NCBI GenBank assembly: GCA_018524725.1
Contig: JAEUWP010000562.1
Span: forward strand, 310,001-374,000
Length of the DNA stretch: 64,000 nucleotides
Source of the DNA: Podaxis mareebaensis
Taxonomy: Eukaryota > Basidiomycota > Agaricomycetes > Agaricales > Agaricaceae
Direction: 5' to 3'
Made by a program: the position numbers and the translations under genes. Positions 58,377 through 64,000 of the stretch are shown piece after piece (position 1 is the first letter of the stretch; each line of letters starts with the position of its first letter). The notes beneath the pieces were generated by a model. That model searched no databases. It was not told the origin of the DNA and was given only the letters and a program-made list of their open reading frames with translations.

Positions 58377-59747
58377 TTATAATCTCGCTTGGACACTGCT
58401 CTGAACTTTCATGAATTCCTCAATCACACCCACCCACACATCTACATCGAAATATTCGAACCATTGGTGCCCAAAATTTAAGCTGGGCACCCGACCGCGG
58501 GCAGGACCGACTGAGACGGATTTGGCGTGTGGGATCAAGGAGAGAATTTCGTTGCTACAGGAGAAGGGGACTACGAGGTCGTTTTGGCCGTGAATGACGA
58601 GGATGGGGGTGGATTTGGGAATGAGAGAGTGCGGTGCATTGAAGTGGAGGTTGTGTAGCTGGTTGGGAATTCAGAAGCATAAGTTAGTGGGTCGGGGGTA
58701 AAGAGGAATTTGGCGCTTACGGTGCGCGCTTGTTGCACTGGAAATAGTATGTCAACTTTTGCCAGACCTCAGTTATGGATAGATAAAACTCACAAATAGT
58801 CTTCGTCGGCCTACGCATCAAAAATCACTTCAGCTCCTTCGCGTTCGGATATTTTGCTCAAACTCATTCCACTCACCGACCACTTATCATTCTCTCAAGC
58901 AGTACCTCAAACCTCTTCTTGTTCCTGGGATCACTTAACCACGACTTATCAAACGTACTCTCCAATATCGGCCGCGCAACTTCCTTTCTCTCCTCCCTTG
59001 TCCGTTTCCTACCTTCAGGCGGGGGAGGTGGCACACGGATCTTCAATCCAAAGCGTCTGTCGCGTATGGGTGAGGCAAGAGTGCCCGTGAGGAATACATG
59101 TGTTATTTGGAACGGGTGCGGAGGCGTCGGGTTGGAGGTATGATAGGGCAGGAGTAAGATCTGTTGAGTTATGGCACCTGAAAGCGTTTCGTTCAATTGT
59201 GACAGAAAGGGAGGGGAAGGAGACGGCACGTACCGCCCATTGAGAACCCGCAGAGCGCGAGACGCTTCCAGTTCAAGTGTGTGAGGAGGTCGAGGATGTC
59301 ACGGGCGTAGAGCTCGATTGTGATTTCTTCGTCTCCTTCGGGTGTGTATGTCGAGTCGCCCATTCCTCTTTCCAAGTTCAAGTTGGTTTATTTTTGGAAC
59401 GTGTTAGGGAGTTGGAGTGTTATTAGTATTGGTGGGGTTTTGTACATACCTATGATCGAGGAGCAGAACTGGGTGTATTGTTAGAGTTGGCAGTTAGCAA
59501 CATCCAAAAATGAAGTTGAGCATTGCATTGAAAGTCAGTCTTAAGAGATGATATACTTACCAGGCCGAATCTCCGCTAACGCATTGGCCAGACGTTCCCA
59601 GTCGCCCCTAAGCGAGCTCATACCGCCAATGAGGACAATAGGAATCTGGTTCGCAGCGAAATGTCGTACACCGAGGACATCGTATGTCATTACCGCACCG
59701 TCTGCATGGGTGAGGGTTGCCCCATGCCGGTCTTTGTATTCAGACAT
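58377..59747 (-). CDS. Alpha/beta hydrolase, tandem copy A
   Basis: Serine hydrolase of unknown substrate. MSEYKDRHGATLTHADGAVM opens the protein; QIPIVLIGGMSSLRGDWERL is the oxyanion region. A 19-nt microexon supplies LLLDHR before GMGDSTYTPEGDEEITIELY. The nucleophile elbow is LCGFSMGGAITQQILLLPYH. The acid is in PILVIHGQNDLVVPFS and the catalytic His in LNFGHQWFEYFDVDVW. A cap region is rich in Pro (RVPPPPPEGRKRTREER). It ends KVQSSVQARL. It is related to, and in the same orientation as, the neighbour at 60574-62108, but lacks the neighbour's 70-residue N-terminal extension. The catalytic triad looks complete, so it is probably active. Confidence 0.85.
59450..59468 (-). other. 19-nt microexon of hydrolase copy A
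   Basis: On the coding strand the exon is TTCTGCTCCTCGATCATAG, preceded by an acceptor CACCCAG and followed by a donor GTATGT. It joins the previous exon ending in IRP-G and the next starting with GMGDS, keeping frame (LLLDHR). The paralogue has an exon of the same length at the same place. Confidence 0.75.
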
Positions 59748-60573
59748 TGGTGGTACGGTTAGTCGCCACGAGATGGGAGTAAACACCAGAGGTTATAGCA
59801 GGTGTTAGAGCTGATAAATAAGTTAGGGTAGCACTGGCGTATGTTGGAACGTGTGGGCATGTGTGAGTACATGGGTTATTTCCGGAGGTGCATTGCACCC
59901 GAGCCGATAGACATGATCACGCGCAAGTATGCAATGATTACTACATAGATGTTTGTCCTTGAAGCTGGATGCACCTCAAGTGGGCTTGATCCTTGAAGGC
60001 TGTGGTGGAGTTGTTCCAAGATCCTTATCCTCAATTTCGTTTAGAATCTTAATTCCGGAAATTGTGTGTGCAAGACATCAATCGCTAGTGCACCCACTAT
60101 CCCCGAATCAAGTTTCATGATTTGGCGGGAGGAGTGAGGTGGACTAAACGCGCTGGTGGTGCTTCGTTCGTCCGCCGATAGGAACACAGATCTATAACTG
60201 AATGTTTTTGAGGTTGTTTTCGGTGGTTATTCGCACTCTTTTTGCCCGACCCGTTCCCCAAGCACAAGAAACCTGCAAGTATATTAGGCGTGCACGCCAA
60301 GCCACTAGGATCGCATCAGTAACGGGTGCAAAAGTGAGAAACATTTATCTTGAGTAATTTTGACATACCGTGGAGATCTCTCGGCGCTATCAATGTTTTT
60401 GTGACAGCTAAAAATTCAAGGCCTCGAGACAACGCTATTCGTTCAAAAAGATATGATGGGAAATACTCTAACGTACAATACAACTACATGGGGGAACGAA
60501 GGACTTGAAGAATGGAATCGGGTCCAAATGATAAGCAAACGGCATCATGCCCAGCATCTCCTCCTCGTTTGAT
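59748..60573. other. Intergenic region between the tandem hydrolases
   Basis: About 825 bases with the promoter of copy A and the 3' end of copy B. No gene. A short frame at 60115-60300 (minus) has no motif. Confidence 0.45.
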
Positions 60574-62108
60574 TTAGTCCTTGGCTGTAGGACCTGCAGG
60601 CTGCTCCATGAACGTATGGAGAACATCATGCCAAACCTGCGGGTCAAAGTATTCATACCACAAATGTCCAAACTTGAGCGTTGGGATTTTGCCGATCTGC
60701 GAACCCTCTTCTATCAATCGCGCCCATGGGATCCGTTTCATAATGTTCTGTAAACAGACGAGGCGGGCGTTGAGCATTCGGAGTTTCAAGACTTGCGACA
60801 TTAAACCAAGTTAGGGTGCCTACCTGCCCGCAGGAGAAGGGGATTACTTGATCCAATTGACCGTGTATGACAAGGACTTGGACGTCCCTTGGCAGGTAGT
60901 CGAGTAATCGTTCAAAGTCGAATTTCCGTAGCTAAAAAAAAATACGGAAATTGAATGGCCTGGAAAGGAGAGATCGGGGAAAAATACCAACCGCTACACC
61001 CTGTTTAGCTGTACGCCGTCCGTTAGCCGATCAGTCGACCAATATCCGCAGTCCAAAAACTTCCAACAAAGGGACATACCAATCACGTCTGCAGGCCGGT
61101 TGCTATTCCCAACCCTAAGTCAGAAAATCCTTGCTAATTCAGCACGGCAAAAGCACTAACCTAAGATTATTGTTCACAACCCTTCCGAACAAATACTCGA
61201 ACCGCGCGCTGTTGGCTTCGATCCACGCAGGATCAAGGCTGGCGGCGATGACTCTCCTCGCGCCCTCTCTTCTCTCTTCCGGAGAACGAGGTTTTCCCGG
61301 GACGGCTGTAAGTGGTAGTCCGGCACCTTGACTCACTTTGCATCGTGTGCCTATGAGGAAGAGGTGTGTTGTGCGGAACGGTATATGCGCTGGGTTTGTC
61401 GGGTGATACGGGAGGACGAGTAGCTGTTGGGCTATCACACCTACATAAGAGAGTGTGAACGTTCTGTGTATGTATTGGGTGGTAAAAAGGGTTAATACCT
61501 CCCATGGAGTGTCCGCACAATGCGACTTCTTTCCACTTGAGTTGCGTGAGCAAGAAAAGGAGATCTCGAGCCAATAGCTCGATTGTGATTTCTTCCTCTC
61601 CTCCTGGGCTTAGTGACGAATCACCCATTCCCCTGGGAAGAAAAAGGGATATTAATTCACCATCGTTAATTCCAACTGGGCGTAGATGGCTCACCTGTGA
61701 TCATACACCAGCACTATTACAGTCTAAATCGTCTCAGAACATCGTGGTCAACAATTCAACTGAAATACCTGGATGACTCTTAGCCAGGGTTCCTGGCAGT
61801 TTATCACAGTCCCCTCTCAAAGCGGTCATGCCGCAAATCAGCACAATCGGCGTGGCTTTTCCTAGATGGCAAGATCCTAGGACTTCATACGCTAGTTTTG
61901 CCCCATCGGGGAGAACGACCGTCGAGAATCCAGTCACTACATTATCCGCTGTTTGTACGGCGGACTGTTCCAATGAAGAAGACCGCCGCTCGGCAGCCCG
62001 AGCCGAAGTACCAGACGAAAAGTATCGTTGGACCGGTTCGTACATCCATTTGCCCATAAACTGGGAGAGGCTTTTAAGTCCACTAGAGTGCCTCTTGTCG
62101 TGAGACAT
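60574..62108 (-). CDS. Alpha/beta hydrolase, tandem copy B with N-terminal extension
   Basis: Paralogue of copy A. MSHDKRHSSGLKSLSQFMGK begins a basic/Ser-rich extension of about 70 residues that includes YFSSGTSARAAERRSS. The hydrolase then reads TPIVLICGMTALRGDCDKLP. A 19-nt microexon gives VLVYDHR, and GMGDSSLSPGGEEEITIELL follows. The nucleophile elbow is LCGHSMGGVIAQQLLVLPYH, the acid VLVIHGQLDQVIPFSCGQ and the His LKFGHLWYEYFDPQVW. It ends FMEQPAGPTAKD. Both copies share intron positions, so they arose by tandem duplication. The extension, with Arg/Ser content and few acids, might be a targeting signal, which is an inference. The substrate is unknown. Confidence 0.85.
61695..61713 (-). 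other. 19-nt microexon of hydrolase copy B
   Basis: On the coding strand TGCTGGTGTATGATCACAG, after an acceptor TAATAG and before a donor GTGAGCC. It encodes LVYDHR between KSHP-V and GMGDSS. Length and phase equal those of the exon in copy A. Confidence 0.75.
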
Positions 62109-62928
62109 ATCCACGACTGTGTGCAAGAGGAGAGGGGGAACAAGAAGGTCAGATTAAGGCGTAGGGTCCTGCCAGGCGGTCAGAACAGAAATCAAGTATG
62201 CGTGCGCGGGAGAATTTCGAATGGATAGACCACTGGAAGCACGGGGACGAAGGGGGTATCGTATTTATGTTTAGATATCAGGCATAATATATGCCCATCG
62301 CCGTCGGAACCTGGATCCAGTATGTGGCGGGTGGAAAAGCCAATCCTTTTTTTTTGGAGATGGAGCCAGGAGTGACAGGGCGCAAGGCTTGAAGAGCATC
62401 CGTGTCCATAAAGTCCGATTAACAGCACCCGAGTGCCAATGGCGGATGGCATGATTGATGTCTTCTGTTCTTGGAGAGTGCGCGGATACAATTATATGTT
62501 CCAAGTTGGACGTGTTGTGCTATTCTGATCCCTGTGGTTGTTCCCCAAACACGTGAGCCTGTGAGTTTGATGACTGGTACTCCATCTGGATAGGATTCTG
62601 ACTTCGAATCTTCAGCCGGAACGCTTAGAACTGGATAATAGATGGGACGAGATAAGGCAAAGCTGATAGGTGTCGCTCACCAGGGTTGTCTTTGCTTTTT
62701 TCCGTTCTATCACAATTTCATGTAGAAATGTACCATAAATAACTTTGCGCAAGGTTGTATATACGGTTAGGGAGGGTTACTCACGCCGGGACATGGGCTA
62801 AACAATATATCAGTGAAATCTGACATTTCTGGTGCGTAAGATCAGCAGAATATATTGAATCAAATTAAGGTCATGGCCGGTGAGCTCTCTCTATGCAATA
62901 ATCTAGACACTATCCCGGCGACTGTCGT
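62109..62928. other. Intergenic region between hydrolase B and SRP40-like gene
   Basis: About 820 bases with the promoter of copy B and the 3' region of the SRP40-like gene. A T-run of nine lies at about 62348-62356. No gene seen. Confidence 0.45.
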
Positions 62929-64000
62929 TCAGTCAGTGAACTTGAAACTATGGCTTTGCATCTGGGGGATAAAAAAATTTCATGTGAAGTGAAAAAGTTG
63001 GAAGAAGTCAGATTCAATGCGCTCCAATCCACGTGGAAACAGAAGACCGCAGACTTACTGTGATTTCACCGCCTTTGTAACTTCCCTTCTTTTTCTTGTT
63101 CTTCTCCTTCCGGAAACCAGCTCCGCGGGTGACAATGAGGTCTGCATGAGCGCGTTGGCCATAATCATTTGTAGGTCCGTCCTATAAATATTGTCAGGCC
63201 AAAGAACGAAGCGAGAAAGATATGCAATATGCCTCACCTTCGCTTCATATCGGTTATCAATAATGGACTCGGCCGCTACTGAATCAACTTTGACGCGTTG
63301 GAAACGAACGCCACTCTGTCGCCCCTTCTTTCCAGCATTATTACCCTTGGAATTAGCTGGAGGCGTATCACTGCTGCTTGTGTTTGCGTTGGAACCTTCA
63401 CGAGAGTTGTCCGTGGTAGCAGTTGCAACAGCTGTGCCGTCTTTAGATATCTTGCGTTTCTTTGTTGTCACTTGTTCCTCCTTCACCACCTCCTTAACAA
63501 GTTTTGCCGGCTGCTTTTTGCTAGGCTGAGGTTTAGAATTGGTATCGGCATCAGAGTCAGAATCGGAACCGGAATCAGAGGAAGAATTGGAATCGGAATC
63601 GCTTTCGGAGCTGTTGCCATCGTTGCTGCTCGAGCTCGGTGGCACTGCAACCTTCTTCGCGCTCTTCGATTGGACCTTGGCCTTGGGTTTTTCTTCTTCT
63701 GAATCTGAAGAGGAATCAGAGGACGAGGACGAGGATGACGAAGAATCGGTATCGCTCTTCTTGCCGGGTTTTTTGGCGGCAGTATCGGGTTTCTTCTTCA
63801 GCTTGGGTGTTGAACCAGAGGAATCTGAATCTGAATCTGACTCCGACTCCGAACTCGACGAAGAAGCGGAGCTGGAGTCGCTGTCCGACTCTGAACTATT
63901 GTCGTCTTCCTCGCTGGTAGAGGATAAGGTCTTGCTGGAATCCCGCTCGGTGGTGTCAGCTTTCGCGGATGAGGGCTTAGATTTGGTTTTGGCAGGAGCA
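62929..64000 (-). CDS. SRP40/Nopp140-like nucleolar protein (5' end beyond window)
   Basis: Nucleolar chaperone-like protein linked to snoRNP and ribosome assembly. The window has only the C-terminal part. It consists of acidic Ser/Asp/Glu blocks (SESDSDSNSSSDSGSDSDSD and several more towards 63900) alternating with Lys/Pro/Ala-rich linkers, the Nopp140 repeat plan. The conserved SRP40 C-terminal domain reads GVRFQRVKVDSVAAESIIDN and RYEAK, then across an intron NDYGQRAHADLIVTRGAGFR, KEKNKKKGSYKGGEIT. A last intron starting GTAAGTCTGC joins a short final exon, MQSHSFKFTD, at about 62929-62961. The usual family ending is similar (SHSIKF). Without that exon the frame would run to an unrelated tail. 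Confidence 0.88.

Overview
This is nuclear DNA of a filamentous fungus, most likely an Agaricomycete (Basidiomycota). Genes are broken by many short introns (about 40-70 nt, GT..AG), intergenic gaps are often under 300 bp, and several families have the typical mushroom-forming-fungus form: a GH44 endoglucanase, an F-box protein with downstream CxxC pairs, a fused tryptophan synthase and an Ecl1-type zinc protein. No prokaryotic operons, CRISPR arrays, convincing tRNA or rRNA genes, or intact transposons were seen. Coordinates of multi-exon genes are spans from start codon to stop codon. Exon joins were read by eye from frame, splice consensus and family motifs, so individual borders may be off by a few bases.

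Left part (1-30.7 kb): a partial secreted GH44 glucanase (minus); a 5'-truncated, disabled copy of the GID7/WDR26 gene (minus); an ADGF-type adenosine deaminase (plus); a triple-KH RNA-binding protein (plus); BRX1 (plus); an alpha-arrestin (plus); a Csm1/Pcs1 kinetochore protein (plus); an asparaginase with ankyrin repeats (minus) divergent from TRP5 (plus); an F-box protein (minus) divergent from eIF2B-beta (plus), which converges on GUF1 (minus); and a Cwf18/CCDC12 splicing factor (plus).

Middle (30.7-48.3 kb): looser. Elongin A (plus), the intact GID7/WDR26 gene (minus) and an Ecl1-like zinc protein (minus) are separated by 1.3-2.7 kb gaps, followed by a gap of about 6 kb in which no gene could be supported.

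Right part (48.3-64 kb): VPS54 (minus) head-to-head with a metaxin-like gene (plus); a TLC-domain membrane protein (minus) head-to-head with a TilS-like tRNA-Ile lysidine synthetase (plus); two tandem alpha/beta hydrolase paralogues (minus) sharing a 19-nt microexon; and the C-terminal part of an SRP40/Nopp140 nucleolar protein (minus, running off the right edge).

Most genes are conserved housekeeping functions (translation, ribosome assembly, splicing, transcription, trafficking) and do not form a cluster or pathway. The most notable observations are the GID7 pseudogene 30 kb from its parent, with two independent inactivating changes; the conserved 19-nt microexon; two ACGCGT (MCB) elements before the kinetochore gene; and a Gcn4/Cpc1-type site between the asparaginase and TRP5. 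No wholly new multi-gene system was found.
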